This document shows, one piece after another, positions 20,131 to 31,410 of a DNA stretch of 64,000 bases. Within the stretch, counting starts at the first letter, position 1, and each line of letters opens with the position of its first letter. The DNA comes from Simmondsia chinensis (taxonomy: Eukaryota; Streptophyta; Magnoliopsida; Caryophyllales; Simmondsiaceae), in NCBI GenBank assembly GCA_018398585.1, contig JAGTTD010000010.1, positions 22,019,739 to 22,083,738 on the forward strand, in the 5' to 3' direction. The notes beneath the pieces are model-generated. The model had not been told where the DNA came from and searched no databases. It worked only from the letters and a program-made list of their open reading frames with translations. The translations under genes were made by a program, and so were the position numbers.

Positions 20131-22117
20131 TGATAAGTCTAAATTGGTATACAATTTTTTATATTATTTTAATATATTTTTAAATATTTTACATTAAATA
20201 TTTATCATTTTTGTTCGATTTTGCTCTTTTTCGCTCATATTGACATTTTCTTGCAAAAACACTCGTTGTATGCTAAATCTTGATAGGTTTTATCATTAAC
20301 ATCAACAAGTAAAAGAAAGATACATCAAACCAAAGAAAAAAATGGGCAAAACATAATAATTAACATGGCTCAAGCAAGAAATCACCAAGTTCATGCACAA
20401 TTCAGTTCAACTTGCAAAAATGGGTAACAAAATGCACAAATCAAGTGCAAGGATTAATTCAACAAGGAATTAACATGTCAAATTTGATGTAAAATCTGAA
20501 TTTAGGTGGTTCTAAGCTCAAAAATTTGAAGACAATCAGCAAAGAACAGCAAGAACAGAGAAAATGCACCAAGCTCAACCAATCCATTTTAACTTGCAAT
20601 TTTGGGTGGCAAAATGGACAAATAACATGAAAGAACTTCTTGAACACTTCATTAACATGTTCAAGTTGATGTTAAAGCTGTTTTGGGCGGTGCAAAGCAA
20701 AAAAAAAAAAAAATGAAAAAATCGAGTTGAATAGCCAATTGCAAAATCTGGACAGCAAGGGTGCAGGTGGTGGTGCAATCAGCATCAACTTGCATTTTAG
20801 GAGCAAAAACTCAATGCTTTTTACCCAAATTTATTTTAAAAACAACAATTAACATGTCTGAACTCATCTTTTTCAAGTTTTGGGCGGTGGTATCCAGAAA
20901 AATGAAAAAAAATGGATGAACAAGTAACACTGCTGCAGCTGCAGAAATTGATAGATTTTGCACAACTTGCTTAATTTCTCCACTTTGGGCGGCTATATTA
21001 TGCAATATTTTAGCTCAAATTCAGTTTATAAACCTCATAAAACATACACATGATGCGTTTGTGTAGGATTTGGGCTTTGAAATGTAAAAAAGATTGAAGA
21101 AAAAGGAGGGAGAACAGGACCTCAGAACATGGCTGCAGCTGCCACAAGTTTCAGCTAATGAGGAAGAAGTTTGAAGATTTTTTACAATTTTTTTATCCTA
21201 GCTCAACTACTATAAATAGGAGAGATGTGGGGGTGTTTAAGCATCAGATTTTAAAGCAAAAATCACAAAATTTGAGTGAGAAAAGAGAGAAAAATAGTGA
21301 GAAAGAGGAAAGGAGAAGGAAGGAAGAAAGTTCGGTCTGTAATTTTGTATTTTTAGTTCTTTCTATCCTTTTTTCTTTCCTAAGTTCATGAATTTTGTAT
21401 TTATAATGTTTAATATTAAGTTTATCATGAACTAATTTTGTTATTCTAAGGCTACGATGTAGCCTAAGTTGTAATATAGGCTTATTTCTAATTTAAAGTA
21501 TTCAATATTTATGTTATTGTGTTGTTGAAGTGTTTATCATTGTTCCTCATGAGTTGTAAATGTTTGATCACCATTTAAAGCCTATAATGATTCATAATGA
21601 GTCGGAGAGAAGATTTATGATGATTGCTGAGGTGATAAGCGCCACAAATTGGGTGAATGCTCGAGAGAGATTAACGCGATTTGTGTGGTATTCAAAAAAG
21701 AAAATCATAGAGCTTTAAAAACTCTTTTCTTATTTAAATTTATGCATGAGAATGATGGGTTATGTTAAAGAGTATGCTAAATGTTGCTTGAGAGAGAATA
21801 TTTAGTAAATTAGGATTTTCAACTATCAACACACAGCAACAACTTGAATATCGAGAATAAAAAAAGTATATTATAATCTGATAAAAACTAGCAAAAAATT
21901 AGCACGTTCTAATCTAGTTTTAACTTTTATTTCTTTTTATTTTTATTTTACTTTATTTCATATCAAAATCCTAAATTTTTCGGTCTTTCAAATGGTATTG
22001 AAGCTACTAATTTTGGTATTCATTCAATACAATCCTCGTGGGAACGATACTCTACTCCCTTCTATATTATTTTGTACGGCTAGTGCACTTGCTAACCCAT
22101 ACGCAAAGTAAGCACCA
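20131..22117 (+). repeat. 5' LTR of the Athila-like element
   Basis: It runs from TGATAAGTCTAAATTGG to AAGTAAGCACCA. A TATA box TATAAATAGG is at 21211-21220, and a purine-rich GAGAAAAGAGAG leader is just downstream near 21277. It lacks the roughly 40 bases found at 31126-31166 of the 3' LTR. Confidence 0.93.
21211..21220 (+). promoter_or_regulatory. LTR TATA box (Athila-like element)
   Basis: TATAAATAGG; the 3' LTR has the same box at 30472-30481. The following 60 bases would hold the transcription start. Confidence 0.6.
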
Positions 22118-22123
22118 AGTTTT

Positions 22124-22141
22124 TGGCACTGTTGCCAGGGA
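22124..22141 (+). other. Primer-binding site of the Athila-like element
   Basis: TGGCACTGTTGCCAGGGA lies six bases after the LTR end. It resembles the 3' end complement of plant tRNA-Asp with a few changes, the usual Athila primer. Confidence 0.75.
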
Positions 22142-22681
22142 TTATCTCTATTTGAGTGATATCAGTACCAACTAGCTTTGGTGCTAATTTGAAACTGTTA
22201 ATAATTTGTAAATTTTGTTAAATTTGAAATATAAATTTATTTTCATTCATTTTATTTTATTTATAAAGGTAATTCTTAAAAATATTAATTAAATTAAAAT
22301 TCGTATATAAAAAAATAAATTTTTTTTTTAGTTTTGTATTATTCTGTTATATTTCTTATATATTGCCGTTCTTTTTATCTTTATTTTGCTATTAAGTTCA
22401 TTTTTTTAGGGTTTTTAAAAGTTAAATTTGATAATTTTAAGTTTTCAAAAATATTAAGGTTACTACCCTCCTCTTTTTCTCTAAAATTTGTGTTTTGTTA
22501 AAATTTCTGTGTCATACTTTTATAACTTCTTTTTTTTTTATTGTTATCCTTTCCATTTAACTTTGAAGTTGCATATTTCTACTTTGTATGCAAAATTTAA
22601 TTAAAAAAGAAATAACTCCTTTTGACCTTGAAATCAAAAAAAACTCTTCTACTAATCAGAAAAACAAAAAGGACTGAAATC

Positions 22682-24267
22682 ATGGCTAATATTACTAGAA
22701 ATGATGATGAAAGGACCTTAAAAGATTATACTGTACCTACTGTTCGAGGATGTACTTCCAGCATTTGACGTCCACCAATTCAAGCAAATAATTTTGAAAT
22801 TAAACCAGCTATTATACAAATGATTCAATAAACTATTCAATTTGGCGGTCTACCCAGTAAAGACCCAAACCTGCATATCGCTAACTTTTTAGGGATATGC
22901 GATACCTTTAAGCATAATGGAGGCAGCGATGATGCCGTCCGCTTAAGGTTGTTTCTGTTTTCACTGAGAGATAAAGCCAAAGCATGGTTAATGTCATTAC
23001 CCTCAGGAACCATTACCACCTGGGATGATTTGGCTCAAAAATTTCTAGCAAAATATTTTCCACCAGCCAAATCAGCTAAGATGAGGAATGACATTACCTC
23101 GTTTGTACAATACGATACGGAATCTTTGTATGAGGCGTGGGAACGTTACAAAGAACTTTTGAGAAGGTGCCCCCATCATGGTTTACCTGTCTGGATGCAA
23201 GTCCAAACTTTTTATAATGGGTTGGCACCTAACACTCAAACGATGGTAGACGCGGGGCTGGATGATCACTGAACCTCAAAACTCTAGAAGATGCATATGA
23301 ATTGCTAGAAGTAATGGCTAGCAATAACTATGCAAGGGCAACAGAGCAAAAGAAACCTGCAGGAATATACGAGCTGGATGCTATAACAAGGTTAACCGCT
23401 AAGGTTGCAATGCTTGAAAAACAAATGAACATGAACATGAATGCCATAAATTCTCCTGTACTAGCGTGTTTTGTGCAGAGAATCATCCTGGCATAGAATT
23501 CCAAACAGGAAATCCTTTCGCCCCATCAACCTATGAACAAGCCAATTTTTTTTCAAATTTTCAAAAAAATGATCCCTATTCCAACACATATAATCCCGGG
23601 TGGAGAAACCATACAAATTTTTCATGAAACAATCAAGGGATACAAAAACAACCTAATCAGCCCCCTGAAAGGAAAACTGATCTCGAGGAATTGTTGAGTA
23701 AGTTTATGCAAAACACTGAAGCAACTCTTCGAAATCAAGAAACTTTGATTCGCAATCAAGAAGCAACCATTAGAAACCTTGAGACCCAAATTGGGCAAAT
23801 TTCAAATCACCTTTCTGATAGATCTCAACATTCCTTACCCAGTAACACTGTCATTAACCCATGAGAGCAAGTAAAAGCAATAGAATTACGAAGTGAAAAA
23901 ATTTTGAAAGAACCAACTCAAGTAGAGAAAACCATGCCAAATGAACAACCCAAAATTGACCTGTCTATTGATGTAAATCAGGAGGCGAAAAATGAGGAAG
24001 GGACAAAAATTAAAGACGAAAATGAACCAAAAAGGGTTGAACCTCAACCCTACAAACCAAAGGTCCCATTCCCTCGACGCCTGAGAAAGACAAATGCGGA
24101 CGAGCAATTTGTTAAATTTTGGGGAATTTTCAAAAAGTTACACATTAATGTCCCTTTCGCTGACATGTTAGAACAGATGCCCAAATATGCAAAATTCATG
24201 AAAGAAATTATATCTAACAAAAGGAAGTTGGAAGAGTTCGAAACGGTAGCACTTATTGAAGAATGAC
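22682..24267 (+). pseudogene. gag of the Athila-like element
   Basis: It starts at ATG 22682 (MANITRNDDERTLKDY). The capsid core runs 22840-23270 with [32 protein letters not shown] and [15 protein letters not shown]. Stops are present near 22766 and 22829, a frame break near 23270, and more stops before 23900. A Gln/Asn-rich helical stretch follows near 23700-23800, then an acidic linker. It would form the particle core. It is inactive as read. Confidence 0.88.
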
Positions 24268-24287
24268 ATGCCGTACTGCAAAAGAAG

Positions 24288-24656
24288 TTGCCCCCCAAGT
24301 TAAAAGATCCAGGGAGTTTCACGATACCTTGCACCATTGGCTCTATTAGTTTTGATAAAGTTCTATGTGATTTAGGTGTAAGTATAAATTTAATGCCTCT
24401 CTCTGTTTTCAGGAAGCTTGGGTTAGGAGAAGTGAAGCCTACCACTATATCTCTCCAACTTGCGGATAGATCAATCAAGTATCCTAGAGGTTTAATTGAA
24501 GACGTCAAATTCATCTTCCCGGCTGAGTTCATAGTACTTGACATGGAAGTGGATCATGAGATACCTCTCATTTTAGGCCAACCCTTCCTTGCTACAGGAA
24601 GGACACTAATAGACGTACAACAAGGAAAGCTAATCCTAAGAGTACAAGATGAATAG
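24288..24656 (+). CDS. Protease domain of the Athila-like element (open frame)
   Basis: The frame is open for 122 codons. The start is not independently supported, because this is an internal domain of a polyprotein. It contains KVLCDLGVSINLMPLSVF in the active-site position of Athila-type proteases, and EIPLILGQPFLATGRTLID near the C-terminus, the conserved ILG...A block. The flanking gag and RT are frameshifted, so the open frame alone is not evidence of function. Confidence 0.7.
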   Translation: MPPKLKDPGSFTIPCTIGSISFDKVLCDLGVSINLMPLSVFRKLGLGEVKPTTISLQLADRSIKYPRGLIEDVKFIFPAEFIVLDMEVDHEIPLILGQPFLATGRTLIDVQQGKLILRVQDE

Positions 24657-24698
24657 GTAACCTTCAACGTCTTTAATGCCATTCAATTTCCATCTAAC

Positions 24699-26212
24699 AT
24701 GGATTCTTGTTTTGAGGTTGATATTGTAGACGAGTTGGTCATTGAGACATTCAGGGACACATTCTCAAAGTTGCCCCTTGAAGCATATCTAACAAAATCT
24801 GGGGCCATAGACATGAAAGACGAGTTGATAAGGGAATGTGCCCAACACCTGGAAAGCTGCGAACCCTTTGATTCGCACCGTGAAATATGAATGGAAGACA
24901 TTCAAGTAATTGAAATTCAACAAAAAATGGAAGAAGACGAACCTCCAATTCTTGAGCTCAAGCCATTGCCACCACATCTCAAATATGCCTATCTTGGAAA
25001 TTCTAACACTTATCCTGTTATTATTAATGCCTCATTGAGTAATATTGAACAAGAAAGGTTGCTTAGGGTTCTTAGGGAGCATAGAACAACAATCGGATGG
25101 ACCCTTTCTGATATCAAGGGAATTAGCCCTTCCATATGCATGCACAAAATCCTCATGGAAGATAGCTTCAAACCCTCTATGCAACCTCAGCGGTGGTTAA
25201 ACCCTGCCATGAAAGAAGTGGTAAGGAAAGAAGTTGTAAAACTATTAGATGCTGAGATAATTTATCCCATATCCAATAGCCATGGGTTAGCCCAGTGTAA
25301 GTAATTCCAAAAAAGGGGGGGATAACTGTAGTAGAAAATGAGAACAATGAGCTCATCCCTACTAGGACTGTCACCGGGTGGAGGGTTTGCATAGATTATC
25401 GAAAAATTAATGATGCCACCCGAAACGACCACTTCCCCTTACCATTCATTGATCAAATGTTAGAAAAACTGGCAGGACATTCGTATTACTATTTTTTTGA
25501 TGGATATTTAGGATACAATCAAATTGCCATAGCCCTGGAAGATCAGGAAAAGACCCCTTTCACTTGTCCTTATGGTACCTTTGCCTATAGGAGAATGCCT
25601 TTTAGGTTATGCAATGCCCCTGTGACTTTTCAAAGATGTATGGTGGCAATCTTTAGTGATATGGCGAAAAATTTCATAGAGGTGTTTGTGGATGATTTTT
25701 CAGTCTTTGGAACCTCGTTTGATGATTGCTTAGCTAACCTCTCTATGGTTTTGCAAAGATGCGCTGACACTAATCTTGTTTTGAATTGTGAGAAATGTCA
25801 TTTTATGGTATAAGAGGGAATAGTGTTAGGACATATGATTTCAAAAAGAAGAATTGAGGTTGATAGAGCAAAAACAGAAGTGATAGAACAATTACCACTC
25901 CCTACCAATGTTAAGGGTATTCAGAGTTTTTTAGGGCATGCTGGTTTCTACAGAAGGTTTATTAAGGACTTCTCTAAGATCGCTAAGCCTCTCTACAATT
26001 TGCTGATGAAAGATGTCACTTTTAACTTTGATAGTGACTGCATGAATGCTTTTGAGACCTTGAAGAAAAAATTAGTGTCGGTATCTATAATCATAGCACC
26101 TGACTGGACCTTACACTTTGAACTTATGTGTGATGCTAGTGATTATACTGTAGGGGATGTGCTAGGACACAGAAGGAACAAAAATTTTCATACTATGCTA
26201 AAACTTTGACAG
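24699..26212 (+). pseudogene. Reverse transcriptase of the Athila-like element
   Basis: Blocks in order are DIKGISPSICMHKI (near 25110), VVKLLDAEIIYPIS, WRVCIDYRKINDATRNDHFP (25382 onward), PFTCPYGTFAYRRMPFRLCN (25556 onward) and the catalytic FVDDFSVFG near 25685. HMISKRRIEVDRAK and FLGHAGFYRRFIKDF follow. A frameshift near 25280, TAA near 25300 and TAA at 25811-25813 break the frame. The FVDD form in place of YxDD is normal for Athila. Confidence 0.92.
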
Positions 26213-26500
26213 ATGCATAGGTTAACTATGCTACTACCGAGAAAGAGTTACCAGCTGTAGTATTTGCATTTGATAAATGTTGTTCCTACCTGCTCAATTC
26301 AAATGTAATTGTTTACACTGTCCATTCTGCCCTGAAATACCTTTTTGCAAAACAGGATGCAAAACTGAGACTAATTCGATGGATTCTCTTACTTCAGGAA
26401 TTTGATTTAGAAATCCAGGATAAAAAGGGTACAGAAAACGTTGTGGCAGATCATCTGTCACGTCTCGAACAGGAGGACAAAGGTCTCTCTATCAGCAAAA
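26213..26500 (+). pseudogene. RNase H of the Athila-like element
   Basis: It begins in the DASDYTVGDVLG stretch at the end of the RT frame (near 26130) and continues with [38 protein letters not shown] and the domain end [13 protein letters not shown] frame break occurs at about 26190-26210. The Asp-Ala-Ser, Glu and terminal Asp-His positions can be read. Confidence 0.85.
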
Positions 26501-26559
26501 AATTCCCGGATGAAAGTCTTATGATGGTAAGTGAGAATCCCGATTGTCCATGATACGTT

Positions 26560-27726
26560 GACATTGTTAACTATCTGGTTGCACAGGAATTACCCGAAGA
26601 CATGACTTATCAACAGAAGAAGAAGTTCTTCGCCGACTTAAAGCATTATTTTTGGGAAGAACCATTCTTTTATAAGCATTGTGGAGACCAAATTATCAGA
26701 AGATGTGTACCTGAGGAAGAAATGGAAAATATTATGTGCCACTATCAATCTCTCGAAACTGGTGGCCATCATGGTGGGACAAAAACTGCAGCTAAGGTTT
26801 TACAATCTGGGTTTTATTGGCCTACACTCTTTAAAGATGCTTTTAAATTTGTCAGTAAATGTGATAGATGTCAAAGGACAGGTAACATCTCCAGAAAACA
26901 TGAAATGCCCCTAAGCAACATGGGTCGAAGCAGCTGCTTTTCCAACCAATGATGCTAGAGTTGTTGTAAACTTCGTTAGAAAAAACATCTTTTCTCGGTT
27001 TGGAACCCCTAGAGCAATTATAAGTGATGGCGGAGAACATTTTTGTGATCGCCAACTTTAAGCTTTATTGAGTAAGTATGGAGTCACACACTATGTGGGT
27101 GCTCCATACCATTCTCAAACAAGTGGACAAGTGAAAATTTCAAACCGAGAATTGAAAGTTATTCTTGAAAAAATAGTTAGTGCCTCAAGAAAGGATTGGT
27201 CGAAAAAGTTAGATGACGCACTTTGGGCATATAGAACATCATTAGAACACCTATTGGAATGTCTCCATATCGACTGGTTTATGGCAAAGCATGTCATTTA
27301 CCAGTAGAATTGGAACACAAAGCATACTGGGCCCTAAAAACCTTAAACTTCAATTTAGCAGCTGCAGGTGAAAAGAGATTGCTACAAATCAACGAGATGG
27401 ATGAGTTCAGAAATGAGGCTTATGAAAATGCTCGAATTTACAAAGACCGAGCCAAAAGATGGTACGACAAGCACATTCTGAACAAAGAATTCGTAGTGGG
27501 ACAAATAGTTCTATTGTTTAGCTCCTGTTTACGACTTTTTCTAGGAAAACTGCGCCCTCGATAGTCAGGACTCTTTTATTGTAACCCGTGTTTTTCCATA
27601 TGGTACGGTTGAGATTCAGGATGAGAAAAATGATACTTTTAAATTCAATGGGCAAAGACTGAAACCTTACATTGATGGAGAGTTCGAGCAGCAGAAAACT
27701 TCCATTCATATCAACAATGTCGAATA
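26560..27726 (+). pseudogene. Integrase of the Athila-like element, internally deleted
   Basis: The zinc-binding part (GGHHGGTKTAAKVL ... CDRCQRTGN) is intact at 26760-26886. At about 26912 the sequence jumps from the end of the linker straight to a WVEAAAFPTNDARV stretch, so roughly 40 residues with the first catalytic Asp are missing. The second Asp is kept in IISDGGEHFCD (near 27019). The position of the catalytic Glu reads Lys in TSGQVKISN (codon 27134-27136). The C-terminal part extends to about 27726 with further frame breaks. Confidence 0.88.
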
Positions 27727-29384
27727 ATCCACTAAGAAAGTCGAGCTAACGACTATAAACTAAGCGTTTCTTGGGAGGTAATCCAAGTGTTTCTATCCTT
27801 ATTTTTCCTGTTTTTCCTTTCATTATTTCTATTGATCTCATGTTTGTGTATCTTTTGTGTAGCAAGTATTTGGAAATAAGTTTGGGGGTGGCACGATGTC
27901 CACATGCACTATCAACAAGCAACCCTCAAACTAGGGAAGTATCACTCACCCAATTCATCTTTTTAAGTTCTTTTTTTTTAATAAAGTTTGGGGGTGGAAA
28001 AAGTAATGTTAATAATAAGTATAATAAAATAATAATTAAAATTTTTGAAAAAAAAATAAAAAATTTTCCTATTTTATGTTTTAGAGTCGGCTTCAGTGCC
28101 TCCCAGAGTTTGGAGCCTTTGTATGGGGATGTAAATAGTGTCGGTCAACAAAAATATTGTGTGTTTTCTACAGTTTTTATCATTAATCTTTCAAAAAATT
28201 TTCATACAAAAAAAAAGGAAAAAAAAAGGAAGAACATATTGTCATGCTTTTTTAGGCAATTTTTCTACTTTTTTTAGCTCGTTTACTTTAATTAGATTTG
28301 AATAACCTGATAATCAATTATTTTTGTGTTCTAATTGCAAAACACGATCTAATCTAAGGCACTATCTTAATAAAACCCTGGTATTTGACTTCACTAGTTA
28401 GCATGGCTGTTTTACTTTTCTTTTTAATTAAAAGATACTCAAATTTGAATGGACTGCATAAAAAGTATCATTTACATAATAGATTTTGAAAAGTTATGCC
28501 TAAGTCTAAATAAAAGAAAAATAATAAAGGGAGAGAATTACTAAGCACTGCTGTCCCGTTGAAAACGTCTATCATTTGGATATGTGCTATGGTGTGATGG
28601 CTTCGTGCCTTGGTACCTCGAGCAAGTAGATCCGTAGGGGTGTTTCAACACCTGGTACCCTTGGCCAACTGGAACGGGAGTTGCCTCATTGAAAGCTCGC
28701 TACAAGGAGTACTTAGAAAGCTAACAAGGAACCAAGCATCGAAAAAAAAAAAAAAAAAAAAGAGAGAGAGAGAGAGAGGAAATCATCTCTAGCACTGCTA
28801 TCCCACAAAAATAATTTTAAAGATATGTGCTACCCGTTAAGAGGGTGTCTCAGTGGTGCCTTCTCTTACTTATGGGTCATCGCCCAGGAGTCAGAGTTTG
28901 ATTCTTACTGAAGATATACTCGGGAGGTCATAATACAGGCATCTCAGTGGTGGCTTCTCTTACTTGTGGGTCATCGCCCAGGAGTCGGAGCTTGATTCTC
29001 GCTACAGATATGCTTATATTGACTTGAGCAAATAAAGAGAAAAAATGGCACAAAAATAATTAGTTTGGGCATACTTGATAAGTCTTGTTATGAGTGGTAT
29101 ATTTTTTGTCCTCTATTCAGTTTGAATATCTTAAAATCAAAAAGAACGGATAAACTTAATTTGCATAGCTAACTTTCGAATTCAATTATCTAGGTAATTG
29201 ACAGATTTTTCCTCGGAAAGATGGTTTTGCCTTTAGAACCTTAAACTTTGAGCTTTAGTTATTCTTCTTTAATTTAAAGTGTACCTGCTTTGAATTGTGG
29301 TAAAATTCTTAAAAAGTATGAGATCCTACGCTTTAATGTTTAGCCTTGCTCGAGGACGAGCAAGATTTAAGTTTGGGGGTATTT
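27727..29384 (+). other. 3' untranslated region and polypurine tract, Athila-like element
   Basis: Just after integrase lies a small hairpin, CTTGGGAGGTAATCCAAG (27770-27787), common at this place in Athila elements. Three GTTTGGGGGT words occur (about 27880, 27985 and 29371), the last being the polypurine tract before the LTR. A 37-base A-then-GA run (28741-28778) and a pair of 94-base repeats (28840-29027) are also present. A frame at 27771-28277 has one hydrophobic segment but shows no envelope-like features. Confidence 0.7.
28840..29027 (+). repeat. Tandem pair of 94-bp tRNA-like repeats
   Basis: Two copies, offset by 94 bases, share TCTCAGTGGT, CTTCTCTTACTT and GGGTCATCGCCCAGGAGTC. Each has an A-box-like word (TCTCAGTGGT) and a B-box-like word (GAGTTTGATTC at 28894-28904; GAGCTTGATTC in the second copy). 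They look tRNA-derived but no cloverleaf is evident. An origin from a SINE head is a guess. Confidence 0.45.
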
Positions 29385-31405
29385 TGATAAGTCTAAATTG
29401 GTATATAATTTTTTATATTATTTTAACATATTTTTAAACATTTTACCTCAAATTTTTATCACTTTTGTTCCATTTTGCTCTTTTTTGCTCATATTACCAT
29501 TTTCTTGCAAAAACACCTGTTTTATGCTAAATCTTGCTAGGTTTTATCATTAACAACAACAAGTAAATGCAAGATACACCAAACCAAAGAAAAAAATGGG
29601 CAAAACATAATAATTAACATGGCTAAAGCAAGAAATCACCAAGTTCATGCACAATTCAGTTCAACTTGCAAAAATGGGTAACAAAATGCACAAATCAAGT
29701 GCAAGGATTAATTCAACGAGGAATTAACATGTCAAATTTTATGTAAACTCTGAATTTAGGTGGGTCTAAGCTCAAAAATTTGAAGAAAATCAGCAAAGAA
29801 CAGCAAGAACAGAGAAAATGCACCAAGCTCAACCAATCCATTTTAACTTGCAATTTTGGGTGGGAAAATGGACAAATAACATGAAAGAACTTCTTGAAAA
29901 CTTAATTAACATGTTAAAGTTGATTTTAAAGCTGTTTTGGGCGGTGCAAAGCAATAAAAAAAATGAAAAAATCGAGTTGAATAGCCAATTGCAAAATCTG
30001 GACAGCAAGGGTGCAGGTGGTGGTGCAATCAGCTTCAACTTGCATTTTAGGAGCAAACACTCAATGCTTTTTACCCAAATTTATTTTAAAAACATCAATT
30101 AACATGTCTTAACTCATATTTTTCAATTTTTGGGCGGTGGTATCCAGAAAAAATGAAAAAAAATGGATGAACAAGTAACACTGCTGCAGCCGCAGAAATT
30201 AATAGATTTTGCACAACTTGCTTATTTTCTCCACTTTGGGCGGCTATATTATGCAATAATTTAGCTCAAATTCATTTTATAAACCTTATAAAACATGCAC
30301 ATGATGATTTTGTGCAGGTTTTGGGCTGTGAAATGTAAAAAAGATGGAAGAAAAAGGAGGGAGAACAGGACCTCAGAACACAGCTGCAGCTGCCACAAGT
30401 TTCAGCTAATGAGGATGAAGTTTGAAGATTTTTTACAATTTGTTTATCCTAGCTCAACTAATATAAATAGGAGAGATGTGGGGGTGTTTAAGCATCAGAT
30501 TTTAAAACAAAAATCACAAAATTTGAGTGAGAAAAGAGAGAAAAATAGTGAGAAAGAGGAAAGGAGAAGGAAGGAAGAAAGTTTGGTCTGTAATTTTGTA
30601 TTTTTAGTTCTTTCTATCCTTTTTTCTTTCTAAGTTCATGAATTTTGTGTTTATAATGTTTAATATTAAGTTTATCATGAACTAATTTTGTTATTCTAAG
30701 GCTACCATGTAGCCTAGGTAGTAATATACGCTTATTTCTAATTCAAAGTATTCAATGTTTATGTTATTGTGTTGTTGAAGTGTTTATCATTGTTCCTCAT
30801 GAGTTATAATTGCTTGATCACCATTTAAAGCCTATAATGATTCATAATGAGTTCGAGAGGAGATTTATGATGATTGCTGAGGTGATAAGCACCACAAATT
30901 GGGCGAATGCTCGAAAGAGATTAACGCGATTTGTGTGGTTTTCAAGAAAGAAAATCATACATCTTTAAAAACTCTTTTCTTATTTAAATTCATGCATGAG
31001 AGTGATGTGTTAATATGTTAAAGAGTATGCTAAATGTTGCCCGAGAGAGAATATTTAGTAAATAAGGATTTTCAACTATCAACACACAGTAACAGCTTGA
31101 ATATCGAGAATAGAAAAGGCGTATTGATGAAACTAAGGTGAAATCGGATGCCTTAGACTTTATAAACTGATAAAAACCAACAAAAATTAGCACGTTCTAA
31201 TCTCGTTTTAACTTTTATTTCTTTTTATTTTTATTTCACTTTATTTCGTATCAAAATCCTAAAATTTTTGGTCTTTCAAATAGTATTGAAGCTACTAATT
31301 TTGGTATTCACTTAATACAATCCTCGTGAGAACGATACTCTACTCACTTCTATATTACTTGGTACGACTAGTGCACTTGCTAACGCATGCGCAAAGTAAG
31401 CATCA
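29385..31405 (+). repeat. 3' LTR of the Athila-like element
   Basis: It runs from TGATAAGTCTAAATTGG to AAGTAAGCATCA and is followed at once by the TAGGG duplication. It carries about 40 bases near 31126-31166 that the 5' LTR lacks. A TATA box is at 30472. Confidence 0.93.
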
Positions 31406-31410
31406 TAGGG

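Larger units (their letters stand above)
20131..31405 (+). mobile_element. Athila-like Ty3/gypsy retrotransposon
   Basis: LTRs 20131-22117 and 29385-31405 (about 2.0 kb each) are flanked by a perfect TAGGG duplication (20126-20130 and 31406-31410). Domain order is PBS, gag, protease, RT, RNase H, integrase, then a 1.6-kb 3' UTR and a GTTTGGGGGT polypurine tract. Long LTRs, the tRNA-Asp-like primer site and the FVDD version of the RT motif fit the Athila group. The LTRs are very similar except for a 40-base indel, so the insertion is relatively young, yet pol is already broken. It lies in the antisense ORF of the Tat element. Confidence 0.95.

Noticed and set aside
22682..27726. Active autonomous Athila copy
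   Set aside because: Stops in gag, a frameshift and stop in RT, and loss of integrase catalytic residues exclude it.
27771..28277. 168-codon frame after Athila integrase as an envelope-like gene
   Set aside because: Only one hydrophobic segment, low-complexity AT-rich end, and no signal peptide or envelope-like features; the stretch matches usual 3' UTR.
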